Origin: CAZGMC01 sp964526565
GTDB taxonomy: Bacteria; Pseudomonadota; Alphaproteobacteria; DSM-16000; Inquilinaceae
Direction: 5' to 3'
Assembly: GCA_964526565.1 (NCBI GenBank)
Contig: CAZGMC010000018.1
Location: 1-51,934, forward strand
Length of the DNA stretch: 51,934 nt
Positions 34,082-42,624 of the stretch are shown here, piece by piece; within the stretch, counting starts at the first letter, position 1, and every line of letters begins with the position of its first letter. The notes below the pieces were generated by a model that saw only the letters and a list, made by a program, of their open reading frames with translations, ran no database searches and was not told the origin of the DNA. Made by a program: the position numbers and the translations under genes.

Positions 34082-35677
34082 TCAGTGGCGGAAGTGGCGC
34101 ATGCCGGTGAAGACCATGGCGATGTTGTGGTCGTCGGCGGCCTTGATCACCTCGGCGTCGCGCATCGAGCCGCCGGGCTGGATCACCGCCGTGGCACCGG
34201 CCTCGACCGCGGCCAACAGCCCGTCCGCGAACGGGAAGAACGCGTCGGAGGCGACCACCGAGCCGGCCGTGCGCGGCGCCGTCTCACCAGCCTCGGCGCC
34301 CAGCTCCGCCGCCTTGCGCGCCGCCAGGCGGGCGCTGTCGACGCGGCTCATCTGGCCGGCGCCGACGCCGACGGTGGTGCCGTCCCTGGCGTAGACGATG
34401 GCGTTGGACTTGACGTGCTTGCACACGATGAAGCCGAACGCCATGTCGAGCAGCTCGGCCTGGGTCGGCTGCCGTTGCGTCACCACGCGGAACATGTCCG
34501 CCGCCGTGCGGCCGGTATCGCGGGTCTGGGCCAGCAGGCCGCCGGCGATCGAGCGCACCGTCAGCCCCGGCGCCGTCGGGTCGGGCACGGCAGCGACCAG
34601 CAGGCGCAGGTTCTTCCTGCCCTCGAGCAGGGCCAGCGCGCCCGCCTCCACTTCCGGCGCGACGATCACCTCGTAGAAGATGTCGGCGATGGCGGCGGCG
34701 GTGACGGCGTCGAGCGGCCGGTTGACGGCGACGATGCCGCCGAAGGCGCTGACCGGGTCGGCGGCGAAGGCGCGGGCATAGGCGCCAGGCAGGTCGTCGC
34801 CCACGGCCACACCGCAGGGGTTGGCGTGCTTGACGATGACGACGGCCGGCCGGTCGAACTCGGCGACCAGTTCCAGCGCCGCGTCGGCGTCGGCGATGTT
34901 GTTGTAGCTCAGCTCCCTGCCCTGGAGCTGGCGGGCGCCGGCGATGCCGGGGCGCAGCCCGGCGGTGCGGTAGAGGGCGGCCTGCTGGTGGGGGTTCTCG
35001 CCATAGCGCAGCGTCTGCACGCGGCGGCCGGCCAGTGCCAGCCATTCCGGGAACGGCTCGCCCTGGCCGTCGGCGAACCAGCGGGCAATGGCCGCCTCGT
35101 AGGCCGCGGTGCGGGCGAAGGCGGCACCGGCCAGGCGGCGGCGCAGGTCGGGCGAGGTGGCGCCGCTGTGGGTGGTCATGTCCTCGATCACCGCCTGATA
35201 GTCGGCCGGGGCAGTGACGACAGTGACGAAGGCGTGGTTCTTGGCGCCGGCGCGGATCATGGCGACGCCGCCGATGTCGATGTTCTCGATGCAGGTGTCG
35301 AAGTCGGCGCCGCCGGCGACGGTGTCCTCGAACGGGTAAAGGTTGTTGACCAGCAGGTCGATGGGCGCGATCGAGTAGTCGGTCATCGCGTCGACGTGGT
35401 CGGCACGGTCGCGGCGGGCCAGCAGGCCGCCGTGGATCTTGGGGTGCAGGGTCTTGACCCGGCCCTCCATGATCTCGGGGAAGCCGGTGTGCTGCGAGAC
35501 CTCCTTGACCGGGATGCCCGCCTCGGCCAGCGCGCGCGCCGACCCGCCGGTGGACAGGATTTCCACGCCGCGGCCGGCCAGGAAACGGGCGAAGTCGACC
35601 ACCCCCGTCTTGTCGGCCACCGAGATCAGGGCGCGCAGGATCGGAACGTGCATGTCGGTCATCGGCTGGGCTTCCAT
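34082..35677 (-). CDS. purH: Bifunctional AICAR formyltransferase / IMP cyclohydrolase
   Basis: Last two steps of purine (IMP) synthesis. 531 residues from ATG 35677 (ATG 35662 is also possible). The N-terminal IMP cyclohydrolase domain shows the MGS-like fold (VEILSTGGSARALAEAGI, RVKTLHPKIHGGLLARRD, LVNNLYPFEDTV). The C-terminal transformylase has RYGENPHQQAALYR and KHANPCGVAVG with the catalytic Lys-His pair, and ends with IQPGGSMRDAEVI and MVFTGMRHFRH. Complete. Confidence 0.97.
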   Translation of the reverse strand: MEAQPMTDMHVPILRALISVADKTGVVDFARFLAGRGVEILSTGGSARALAEAGIPVKEVSQHTGFPEIMEGRVKTLHPKIHGGLLARRDRADHVDAMTDYSIAPIDLLVNNLYPFEDTVAGGADFDTCIENIDIGGVAMIRAGAKNHAFVTVVTAPADYQAVIEDMTTHSGATSPDLRRRLAGAAFARTAAYEAAIARWFADGQGEPFPEWLALAGRRVQTLRYGENPHQQAALYRTAGLRPGIAGARQLQGRELSYNNIADADAALELVAEFDRPAVVIVKHANPCGVAVGDDLPGAYARAFAADPVSAFGGIVAVNRPLDAVTAAAIADIFYEVIVAPEVEAGALALLEGRKNLRLLVAAVPDPTAPGLTVRSIAGGLLAQTRDTGRTAADMFRVVTQRQPTQAELLDMAFGFIVCKHVKSNAIVYARDGTTVGVGAGQMSRVDSARLAARKAAELGAEAGETAPRTAGSVVASDAFFPFADGLLAAVEAGATAVIQPGGSMRDAEVIKAADDHNIAMVFTGMRHFRH

Positions 35678-35840
35678 CGCCGGTTCGCAGAACGCCCCCC
35701 CTGTCTAACGGGCGCGGGGCGGTTTGTCGAACGGGGAGTGGGGCCGGTGCCCGCGCGCCGGCGATCAGCGGCGCATACTTGCTGGCGCCGCGGGAAGCCG
35801 GGACTGCTATTGGCATCGTCATCTTGGCATCGTCAACTTG

Positions 35841-36257
35841 ATGGTGCCGCGCGCGGTCCTGATTCGGGCACGACATGGACGCCAGGGTCAGGCGCCCTCA
35901 CAGATCGACGAGAACGACGACGATGAGGTCTCCCGCGAGGAATTCATGAACGCCGCCCGGCAGGCCTTCGAGGACGCCGTCAGCGAACAGGGCGCAGGCC
36001 TGGACCGGGAGCAGTACGAGCAGGCCATGGGTCCGTTCGGCACCGTCGCCGTGGTTGCCGACCGGGATGGCGACGGCGAGGTCAGCTTCATCGAGTTCAT
36101 GGCTGCGGGCGAGGACGAGTTCCGCCGCGGCCAGGAGCAGGCCCGGCAGCAGATGGGCCCGATGCAGCAAGGCCAGCCGGGGCAGCAAGGCCAGGGCGAG
36201 CAGGTGCAGGTCGAGCTCGTGCCGGTGTGGATATATCGCGTGTACTACCTGCGCTAA
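35841..36257 (+). CDS. EF-hand calcium-binding protein, N-terminus uncertain
   Basis: Two EF-hand loops: DENDDDEVSREEF (around residue 26) and DRDGDGEVSFIEF (around 78); the second fits the canonical D-x-D-x-D-G pattern. The C-terminal third is Gln/Gly-rich (MQQGQPGQQGQG) and ends IYRVYYLR. ATG 35841 is the likeliest start (138 residues), although the frame is open from 35724. Relatives are normally exported; no signal peptide is visible in either version, so the 5' end may be lost. Two 14-bp near-repeats (TTGGCATCGTCA) just upstream point to rearrangement there. Confidence 0.65.
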   Translation: MVPRAVLIRARHGRQGQAPSQIDENDDDEVSREEFMNAARQAFEDAVSEQGAGLDREQYEQAMGPFGTVAVVADRDGDGEVSFIEFMAAGEDEFRRGQEQARQQMGPMQQGQPGQQGQGEQVQVELVPVWIYRVYYLR

Positions 36258-36358
36258 GCACCCTTACCTCCTCGACTTCGGCCGGTGGCGGTCCCCGCCC
36301 GCCCCGGCCTTACTTTTTCTTGGCGGCTGCACGGCCGCACCGGAATGAGGAGGGATCC

Positions 36359-36472
36359 ATGAACGGCACAACCGACACCGCCGGCCCCGGCGTCTACTGG
36401 GCCGCCGGCGCGCCGGTGGACCGGCCACCCATCCGCCTCAATGCACGGCGCCGCTCGGCCGGGTCGGGGTGA
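36359..36472 (+). CDS. Small unidentified ORF (37 codons)
   Basis: ATG 36359 has a good ribosome site (GGAGGG at 36349-36354). The peptide starts MNGTTDTAGPGVYWAAGAPV, is Pro/Arg-rich and stops after 37 residues. Its last 35 bp overlap the 3' end of the SnoaL-like gene on the other strand. It may be a real small protein or the surviving N-terminus of a truncated gene. I do not recognise it. Confidence 0.3.
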   Translation: MNGTTDTAGPGVYWAAGAPVDRPPIRLNARRRSAGSG

Positions 36473-36830
36473 CCGGTTCGTGGATCGGGCCGGCCTGGTG
36501 ATGGATCATGCGCCAGCCGCCGCCCTCGCGGACGAACACGTTGGTGGCGGCGAGCACGGCCTCGCCGAGGCTTTCCAGGCACAGCACGATGCCGGTGTCG
36601 CCGGTCAACACCGCCACCGCGTCGCTGGCCCGGATCGGCGGCGGGCTGGCCATGATGGCGGCCCAGCTCTGCATGACCGGCTCGCGGCCGAACAGCGGCG
36701 ACCAGCCGGGGTGGATGCACGCCACCGGCCGCGCCAGCGCCCAGACGGCGTTCATGGCCTCGAGGTCGCCCGTGGCGAAGGCGGCATAGAAGGTCTCGTT
36801 GGCCTGGAGGAGAGCGGTCTTGTCGGACAT
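36438..36830 (-). CDS. SnoaL-like (NTF2 fold) protein
   Basis: 130 residues from ATG 36830. One cone-shaped NTF2-like domain: the first helix ALLQANETFYAAFATGDLEAM, then VACIHPGWSPLFGREPVMQS, and final strands TNVFVREGGGWRMIHHQAGPI. Such proteins are small enzymes or ligand binders; the pattern with HPGW is common in uncharacterised bacterial members (DUF4440/SnoaL_3-like). It is divergent from the glycosyltransferase at 36967. Confidence 0.88.
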   Translation of the reverse strand: MSDKTALLQANETFYAAFATGDLEAMNAVWALARPVACIHPGWSPLFGREPVMQSWAAIMASPPPIRASDAVAVLTGDTGIVLCLESLGEAVLAATNVFVREGGGWRMIHHQAGPIHEPVTPTRPSGAVH

Positions 36831-36966
36831 GGCACCCGCACCATGCGCCAAGCCGCCGGCCGTGGCAACGGCGCAAGCCCGCCGGGGATGGACAGAAGGC
36901 CGGCGTGCGACTAAGAGGCGGAGACCGAGGCCGCCCATTCCCGTCCCGCCGCCGCCCGCTGCGCCC

Positions 36967-38631
36967 GTGAAACGCTCGCTCTTGTCCGTTGCCTGGGGGC
37001 CGCTGCCGGCCGTGTCGTGGCTGACCCTGGCCGTCTTCGCCGGGCTGCTCTATGGCGTCAACCTGGGCGGCGCCAGTGCCCTGACCGACCACGAGATGCT
37101 GGTCGGCGGGATGGCCAGGCAGATGGCCGGCGACGGCACCTGGGGCATGCTGTGGATCGGCGACCAGCCCTGGCTGGAGAAGCCGCCGCTGCCGCACTGG
37201 CTGGCGGCGCTGTCCGGCCTGGCCTGGGGCGGCTTCGACGAGTTCGCCGTGCGCTTTCCGTTCGCGCTGGCCGGGGTCGGGGTGGTTCTGCTGACCGCCT
37301 GGCTGGCGGCGTCGTGGTACGGCGCCACGGTCGGCCTGCTGGCCGGGCTGATCCAGGCCGGCACGCTGTACATGCTGAAATATGCCCGCCTGTCGGAGGC
37401 GGAGGTCCTGCTGCTGCTGATCGTCGCCGGGGCGCTGGCGGCATTCTGGCGGATGCACACGGCGGCCGCGGCGGGGCGCTCGCCGGCGCGGGCCAGGCTC
37501 GTGTTCTGGGTCCTGCTCGGCCTGACCAACCTGGTCAAGGGGCCGGGGTTCGGGGCGTTCTTCGTGGTCGTGGCGGTGGCCGGCTGGCTGCTGTGGCGAC
37601 GCGACCGGGCGGCGATCCGCCGGCTGTGGTCGCCGCTCGGGATCGGGCTGGCGGTGGCGATCTCGCTGGTCTGGCCGGCGATCGTCGCCATGCAGGGCCA
37701 TGGCGGCACACTGGTCGACGAATGGTGGACGCACACCGTGTCCCGCGGCGCCGGCGCCTTCGGCGACGCTGAGCCGCCCTGGTACTACCTCGTCGCCGCG
37801 CTGTGGCAGATGCTGCCGTGGACGCCGCTGCTGCTGGCCGGCGCCGGACCGTCGCTGGCACGGGCATGGCGCGACCGCGACGCGCCCGACCGCTTCGTGT
37901 GGTGCTGGGGCGTGCTGCCGGTGGCGATCCTGTCGATCCCGGCGGTCAAGCACCACCAGTACATCATCCACGCGCTGCCGGCGTTCGCCCCGGTCATGGC
38001 CCTGGGCCTGGTGCGCATCGGCAGCTGGTACGCGGGCCGGACCGACCGCTGGCGGCAGCGGAACGCCGTGGCCGCCGTGGTGGCGGCTGCGGTGCTGCTC
38101 GTCGGCGCCGCTGTCGGCGGGCTGGTGTGGCCGGACTTCCGTGCCGAGGCATGGCTGGTCGGCGGCGTGCTCGCGCTCGGCATTGCCGCCATGGGATTGG
38201 CGCTCCGGCGCGCGCGGATCGCGCTCATGGGCGCGGTGCTGATGGTCATGCTGCTGCTGGTCGGCGTGATCCTGCGTTCGGACCTGATCCCGCGGCGGGA
38301 TCCGTCCGGACCGGACCGCGACTTCCTGCTGCGCGTGGCCGGACAGGTGCCCGACGGCGCGCCGCTGATCGCCACCGGCGGCACGCCCGTCGCCCGCCAC
38401 ATTTTCCATGTCGACCGGCCTGTGACCGGCGTGTGGCGCCCCGACGCCATTGCGCCGCCGACCGACAGTCCGGTCTATGTGATCGCCCAGGCCCGCGATG
38501 CGGCGACGCTGGCGGGCCTGGGGCCGGTGTCGCAGCTCGACCAGAGCGCCCGCGCCCGCTTCGAGCGGTCGCCGGAGGACCGCTACACCCTGTTCCGCAT
38601 CGACCCGCCCGCCGGCACCGCGGCGGACTAG
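36967..38631 (+). CDS. ArnT-like membrane glycosyltransferase (family 39)
   Basis: 554 residues from GTG 36967 (the frame is open back to 36799 with Arg/Pro-rich sequence that I exclude). Multi-spanning GT-C fold: an acidic first periplasmic loop with LTDHEMLVGGMARQM after helix 1, WLEKPPLPHWLAALSG (the K-P-P-L-x-Y/H-W motif of ArnT), then helices to about 440 and a soluble C-terminal part. It transfers a sugar or aminosugar from a polyprenyl phosphate donor to a lipid or protein acceptor. No partner glycosylation genes are adjacent. Confidence 0.9.
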   Translation: MKRSLLSVAWGPLPAVSWLTLAVFAGLLYGVNLGGASALTDHEMLVGGMARQMAGDGTWGMLWIGDQPWLEKPPLPHWLAALSGLAWGGFDEFAVRFPFALAGVGVVLLTAWLAASWYGATVGLLAGLIQAGTLYMLKYARLSEAEVLLLLIVAGALAAFWRMHTAAAAGRSPARARLVFWVLLGLTNLVKGPGFGAFFVVVAVAGWLLWRRDRAAIRRLWSPLGIGLAVAISLVWPAIVAMQGHGGTLVDEWWTHTVSRGAGAFGDAEPPWYYLVAALWQMLPWTPLLLAGAGPSLARAWRDRDAPDRFVWCWGVLPVAILSIPAVKHHQYIIHALPAFAPVMALGLVRIGSWYAGRTDRWRQRNAVAAVVAAAVLLVGAAVGGLVWPDFRAEAWLVGGVLALGIAAMGLALRRARIALMGAVLMVMLLLVGVILRSDLIPRRDPSGPDRDFLLRVAGQVPDGAPLIATGGTPVARHIFHVDRPVTGVWRPDAIAPPTDSPVYVIAQARDAATLAGLGPVSQLDQSARARFERSPEDRYTLFRIDPPAGTAAD

Positions 38632-38694
38632 GCGCGGCGATGCCCCGTTCGGCTTCCGGGTTGGCGCCGCCGGCCGTGCCGGGTCCCGGTGTCG

Positions 38695-39588
38695 TCAGCC
38701 GCCGAAGGTGCCCTGCGGCAGGCCGCGCACGCCGGGACGGAAGGCGACCACGTCGCCAGCCCAGGGCTGGGCGGCGAGCTGTTCGCGGCGCAGGCCGTCG
38801 CTGGCCGAGGTGACGTACAGCACGTCCAGGTCCGGGCCGCCGAACACGCAGCTCGTCGGGTTGGAGACCGGCGTCTCGACGATGCGGTCGACCGAGCCGT
38901 CCGGCGCCCAGCGCACGATCCGGCCGCCGGCGTACATGGCGTTCCACAGATATCCGTCGGTGTCCATGGCCGAGCCGTCCGGATAGCCGTGGTCGGAGCG
39001 GGCGAACACGCGGCGCTCGCCCAGGGTGCCGGCCGCGAAGTCCAGATCGTACGCGTACAGCACCTGATGCGGCGAGCAGGCCACGTACATGACCCGGTCG
39101 TCCGGGCTCCACAGCATGGTGTTGGGCGTCTGCACGCCCTTGGCGACGCGGTGGCACGACAGGTCGGGATCGAGGCGGTAGAGGGATCCGGCGGCACGGT
39201 CGTTGGGGATGTTCGACCCGTCGTCGCCGTAGTTGTTGAGCATGGTTCCGGCCCAGAACCGGCCGGCGCGGTCGCAGTGGCCGTCATTGAACCGGTTCTC
39301 CGGCTTGTCCGCCTCCGGATCGACGATCGGCTTCAGCGCGCCGGTGGCCGGGTCGAAGAAATGAAAGCCGCCGCGCAGGGCCACGATCAGGCCGCCGCGG
39401 GACCGTTCGGCGATGCAGCCGATGAAGTCCGGCAGGGTCCAGTCGCGGCGCGCGTCGGAGGCCGGCTCCCAGCGACGGATCCGCCGGCCGCGCACGTCGA
39501 CCCAATAGAGCGCCTGTTCGACAACCGACCAGACGGGGCTCTCGCCCAGGATGTCGCCGGAGGCGACGGCGCGGCTGAATTCGGTCAT
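38695..39588 (-). CDS. SMP-30/gluconolactonase family lactonase
   Basis: 297 residues, six-bladed propeller. Metal-site segments: GESPVW (Glu) near the start, ENRFNDGHCDRAGRFWAGTM (Asn and Asp), TPNTMLWSPDDRVMYV, and GYPDGSAMDTDGYLWNAMY (catalytic Asp). It hydrolyses sugar lactones or similar esters. It is the last gene of a three-gene minus-strand operon, overlapping the hydrolase stop by 4 bp. Confidence 0.94.
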   Translation of the reverse strand: MTEFSRAVASGDILGESPVWSVVEQALYWVDVRGRRIRRWEPASDARRDWTLPDFIGCIAERSRGGLIVALRGGFHFFDPATGALKPIVDPEADKPENRFNDGHCDRAGRFWAGTMLNNYGDDGSNIPNDRAAGSLYRLDPDLSCHRVAKGVQTPNTMLWSPDDRVMYVACSPHQVLYAYDLDFAAGTLGERRVFARSDHGYPDGSAMDTDGYLWNAMYAGGRIVRWAPDGSVDRIVETPVSNPTSCVFGGPDLDVLYVTSASDGLRREQLAAQPWAGDVVAFRPGVRGLPQGTFGG

Positions 39589-40499
39589 GGCTGCGACCCC
39601 TCGATGGTGCCTTGCGGGTGCCGGCCCGCGATCAGCGCGCTCAGGGCGCGGTGCAGCGGGCTGTCGGCCTCGCCCAGGGCGTCGATCACGTCGAAGTGGT
39701 GGCGGCCGGGCAGGTCGAAGGCGACCACGTCATGGCCGGCTTCGCGCAATGCCTCGACATAGTCGTCCTGCTGGCGGTGGAACTCGGCGCATTCCAGCTC
39801 GCCCAGTGCCAGGATCAGCGGCGGCAGGCGCTTCGGGATGCGACGCACCGGGCTGTACCGCTCGGCCCGCTCCGGGTCGAGCCGGATGTCGGCGTTGACC
39901 GAGGTGAGCCGCACCGGCTCCAGGTCATAGGCGCCGCTGATCGCGCAGCCGCCCGCCAGCGGCTGCGGCGGTCCGCCGCGCGCCGCCCAGTCGGTGGACA
40001 GCACCATTGCCGCCAGATGCGCTCCGGCCGAATGCCCGGCGACGAACAGCCGGCCGGGGGCGATGCCGTGTGCGGCGGCGTTGACGTGCAGCCACAGCAC
40101 GGCGGCGCGGGCGTCCTCGACCACGTCGTCGAATGCCGCCTTGGGGCACAGCCCGTAGCCGACCGCGGCGAAGGCGATGCCGGCCTCGACGAAGGGGTGG
40201 GCAAGGTGGCTGAAATAGTCCTTGCTGAGCGTGCGCCAGTAGCCACCGTGGAAGAACACGACCAGCGGCGCCGGCTCCGGACCCGGGTCGACCGGCGGGA
40301 ACAGGTCCAGGCGCTGTCGCCCGTGCGGACCGTACGGGACGTTGCGCAGGTGGGGCAGACGGGCGCGCGTGCCGATGCTGGCGAGCTCCCAGGCGTCGAA
40401 GACGTCCTGGAAGGTCGGCACCTGGGCGCGCAGGTCGTATTCGGCCTCCAGCTCGGCCGCGGTCAGGCCGCGATACAGGGGGCCTCCAATGTCGTTCAT
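39585..40499 (-). CDS. Alpha/beta hydrolase, arylformamidase-like
   Basis: 304 residues, ATG 40499. Oxyanion motif FFHGGYWRTLSKD, nucleophile GHSAGAHLAAMV, catalytic His in LPGRHHFDVID. HGGYW plus this layout is typical of the kynurenine formamidase branch of esterases. No other kynurenine-pathway gene is nearby, so the substrate remains open. It is middle gene of the operon between the RAM-domain gene (12-bp gap) and the lactonase (overlap). Confidence 0.88.
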   Translation of the reverse strand: MNDIGGPLYRGLTAAELEAEYDLRAQVPTFQDVFDAWELASIGTRARLPHLRNVPYGPHGRQRLDLFPPVDPGPEPAPLVVFFHGGYWRTLSKDYFSHLAHPFVEAGIAFAAVGYGLCPKAAFDDVVEDARAAVLWLHVNAAAHGIAPGRLFVAGHSAGAHLAAMVLSTDWAARGGPPQPLAGGCAISGAYDLEPVRLTSVNADIRLDPERAERYSPVRRIPKRLPPLILALGELECAEFHRQQDDYVEALREAGHDVVAFDLPGRHHFDVIDALGEADSPLHRALSALIAGRHPQGTIEGSQP

Positions 40500-40511
40500 G
40501 GCGCCGGCCGT

Positions 40512-40754
40512 TCAGGTGAAGGCGTTGAAGGTGATGATCGTATAGGTTTCCCTGACCCCGGGCAGCGTCTGGATCGATCCGGTGACGAAACGCCCGATGT
40601 CGGCATCGCGCGGCAGATAGCATTTGACCAGCAGGTCGTACATTCCGGAGGTGGAATAGACCTCCGAAACCTCATCGATGGTATCCACCGCTTCCGCCGC
40701 CACGTCGTACGCCCGGCCCAGCTCGCACTTGACCTGGATGAAGATGGCCTGCAT
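40512..40754 (-). CDS. Stand-alone Lrp/AsnC ligand-binding (RAM) domain protein
   Basis: 80 residues, start ATG 40754. The whole protein is a RAM domain: AIFIQVKCELGRAYDVAAEA, VSEVYSTSGMYDLLVKCYL, and RETYTIITFNAF. The helix-turn-helix of full Lrp/AsnC regulators is absent and no HTH-like sequence lies upstream in frame. Such proteins form ligand-sensing oligomers or pair with HTH-containing relatives. First gene of the operon with the hydrolase and lactonase, suggesting it senses their metabolite (inference). Confidence 0.9.
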   Translation of the reverse strand: MQAIFIQVKCELGRAYDVAAEAVDTIDEVSEVYSTSGMYDLLVKCYLPRDADIGRFVTGSIQTLPGVRETYTIITFNAFT

Positions 40755-40986
40755 CGGTTGCCCTCCGCTCTCGTTGCCGGGACTATAGCCGGCCCGGTGC
40801 CGCTTGCCCACCGGCCGCCGCGCGGCCAGACGCGGGAACAGGGCGATGCGCTGCACGGCCGGCTCGACAGTGCCGCAAGCTATGCCGCCACCCGGGCGCG
40901 CTGCCGGGACTGGTAGCCGTCCGCTTGCCGTCGCCGCGCCCGGTCCCTTAAGCTCGCTGCGGCGCAACAACGGCAGGAGACGGCCG

Positions 40987-41964
40987 ATGAAGGCGGTGCT
41001 GTGCAGGGCGCATTGCGCGCCGGACGGACTGGCGATCGGCGAGGTCGACGAGCCGGCACCGGGCCCCGGCCAGGTGCGGATCGCGGTGGAGGCGGCCGGG
41101 GTCAACTTCGCGGACACGCTGATCATCGCCGGCACGTACCAGACGAAGCCGCCGTTCCCGTTCAGCCCCGGCATGGAGGCGGCCGGCGTGGTGCTGGACT
41201 GCGGCGCCGGCGTGACCCGCTGCCGGCCCGGCGACCGGGTGCTGGCGACGCCCGACTACGGCGCCTTCGCCGAGCAGCTGGTGGTGCGGGAGAGCGACGT
41301 GCACGTGCTGCCCGAGGCGATGGACGTGGTCACGGCGGCGGGCTTCCCGGTCGCCTACGGCACGTCGCACGTGGCGCTGGCGTGGCGGGCCGGCCTGCGG
41401 CCGGGCGAGGTGCTGGTGGTGCACGGCGCGGCCGGCGGCGTCGGCCTGACCGCAGTGGAGATCGGCAAGGCCCTGGGCGCCGAGGTGATCGCCACGGCCG
41501 GCGGGCCGGACAAGCTGCGCGTGGCGCAGGACCATGGCGCCGACCACCTCATCGACTACCGCAGCGAGGACATCCGCGAGCGGGTCAAGGCGCTGACCGG
41601 CGGCGTCGGCGCCGACGTGGTCTACGACACGGTCGGCGGCGACGCCTTCGACGCCTCGTTGCGCAGCATCAACTGGGGCGGGCGCATCCTGGTGATCGGC
41701 TTCGCCGGCGGCCGGGTGCCACAGATCCCGGCCAACATCCTGCTGGTCAAGAACATCTCGGCGATCGGCGTCAACTGGGGCTCGTACCGCAGCCGCGATC
41801 CGGCGCGCCTGGCCGAATCCTTCGCCCGCCTGTTCGACTGGTACGGCCGCGGCCTGCTCAAGCCCCTGATCTCCGCCACCTATCCCCTGGCCGATGCGCC
41901 CCGCGCCCTGGCCGACATCAAGGCACGGACGGCAACCGGCAAGATCGTGCTGACGGTCGGCTAG
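40987..41964 (+). CDS. NADPH:quinone oxidoreductase (zinc-free MDR family)
   Basis: 325 residues, ATG 40987 with AGGAGA at 40975-40980. N-terminal GroES-like catalytic domain (VNFADTLIIAGTYQTKPPFPF, SPGMEAAGVV) and nucleotide-binding fold with VVHGAAGGVGLTAVEIGKALG. No Zn-binding cysteines, as in quinone reductases and enoyl reductases. VNWGSYRSRDP near the C-terminus is common in acyl-CoA-linked members. It is divergent from the RAM-domain operon, 232 bp away. Confidence 0.92.
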   Translation: MKAVLCRAHCAPDGLAIGEVDEPAPGPGQVRIAVEAAGVNFADTLIIAGTYQTKPPFPFSPGMEAAGVVLDCGAGVTRCRPGDRVLATPDYGAFAEQLVVRESDVHVLPEAMDVVTAAGFPVAYGTSHVALAWRAGLRPGEVLVVHGAAGGVGLTAVEIGKALGAEVIATAGGPDKLRVAQDHGADHLIDYRSEDIRERVKALTGGVGADVVYDTVGGDAFDASLRSINWGGRILVIGFAGGRVPQIPANILLVKNISAIGVNWGSYRSRDPARLAESFARLFDWYGRGLLKPLISATYPLADAPRALADIKARTATGKIVLTVG

Positions 41965-42009
41965 CCGCGCGCCGCATCCTTCGGCCCCGGTCCGGCGGGG
42001 GCCAGAGCG

Positions 42010-42624
42010 TTACGCTCCAGGATGGGCCGGCCCGGTTTCTGGCCCGGTTTCTGGCCCGGCCGGGCCGATGGCCTGGTCCAGGACCTGGTCGGCCATGGCG
42101 CGGGCGCGGCGGGCGGCGTCGCTGCGGCCGTGGGTGTGGGCGGTGACGATGGCGCCCTCCATCAGGATCATCAGCCGTTCGGTCGCCTCGTCGGGGTCGG
42201 CCGCACCGGCCGCTGCGACCAGGTCGCGGACGTGGGCGGCGAAGCGGCGCTTGTGGGCGGCGGCGACCTTGTGGATGGGGTTGTTCTGCCCGGCGAACTC
42301 GACCGTCGCGTTGATGAACAGGCAGCCCTGGAAGCCGACGCTGTCGAACCAGTCGGCCAGCGCGTCGAAGAGGGCCAGGACCTGGTCCCGCGGCGTGCGG
42401 CCGCGACGCTCCATCTCGTTGTTCAACCAGGCGCGGCTGTCCTCGTCCCATTTCTCAAGAGAGGCGATGATCAGGTCGTCCTTCGAGTTGAAGTGGCGAT
42501 ACAGGGTCGGCTTGGAGACAGCGGCGGTCGAGAGGATCTTCTCGATGCCGGTGGCGTGATAGCCGTTCTGCCGGAACAAGTCGAGCGCGGTCCGGATCAG
42601 GTCGTCGCGGCGGCTCTTTACCAT
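42010..42624 (-). CDS. TetR/AcrR-family regulator
   Basis: 204 residues from ATG 42624, preceded by AAAGGTGAGA. HTH: GYHATGIEKILSTAAVSKPT followed by LYRHFNSKDDLI, within residues 10-55. The C-terminal ligand domain contains GCLFINATVEFAGQNNPIH, as in small-molecule sensing members. The tail carries a 12-bp duplication giving GPETGPETGP. It is divergent from the Hcp gene; two ACCGGTCA boxes in the shared upstream region are likely operators (see separate entry). Confidence 0.93.
   Translation of the reverse strand: MVKSRRDDLIRTALDLFRQNGYHATGIEKILSTAAVSKPTLYRHFNSKDDLIIASLEKWDEDSRAWLNNEMERRGRTPRDQVLALFDALADWFDSVGFQGCLFINATVEFAGQNNPIHKVAAAHKRRFAAHVRDLVAAAGAADPDEATERLMILMEGAIVTAHTHGRSDAARRARAMADQVLDQAIGPAGPETGPETGPAHPGA

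Noticed and set aside
33904..34110. 68-codon ORF between DinB remnant and purH
   Set aside because: No ribosome site, no family resemblance, and it runs into the purH 3' end.
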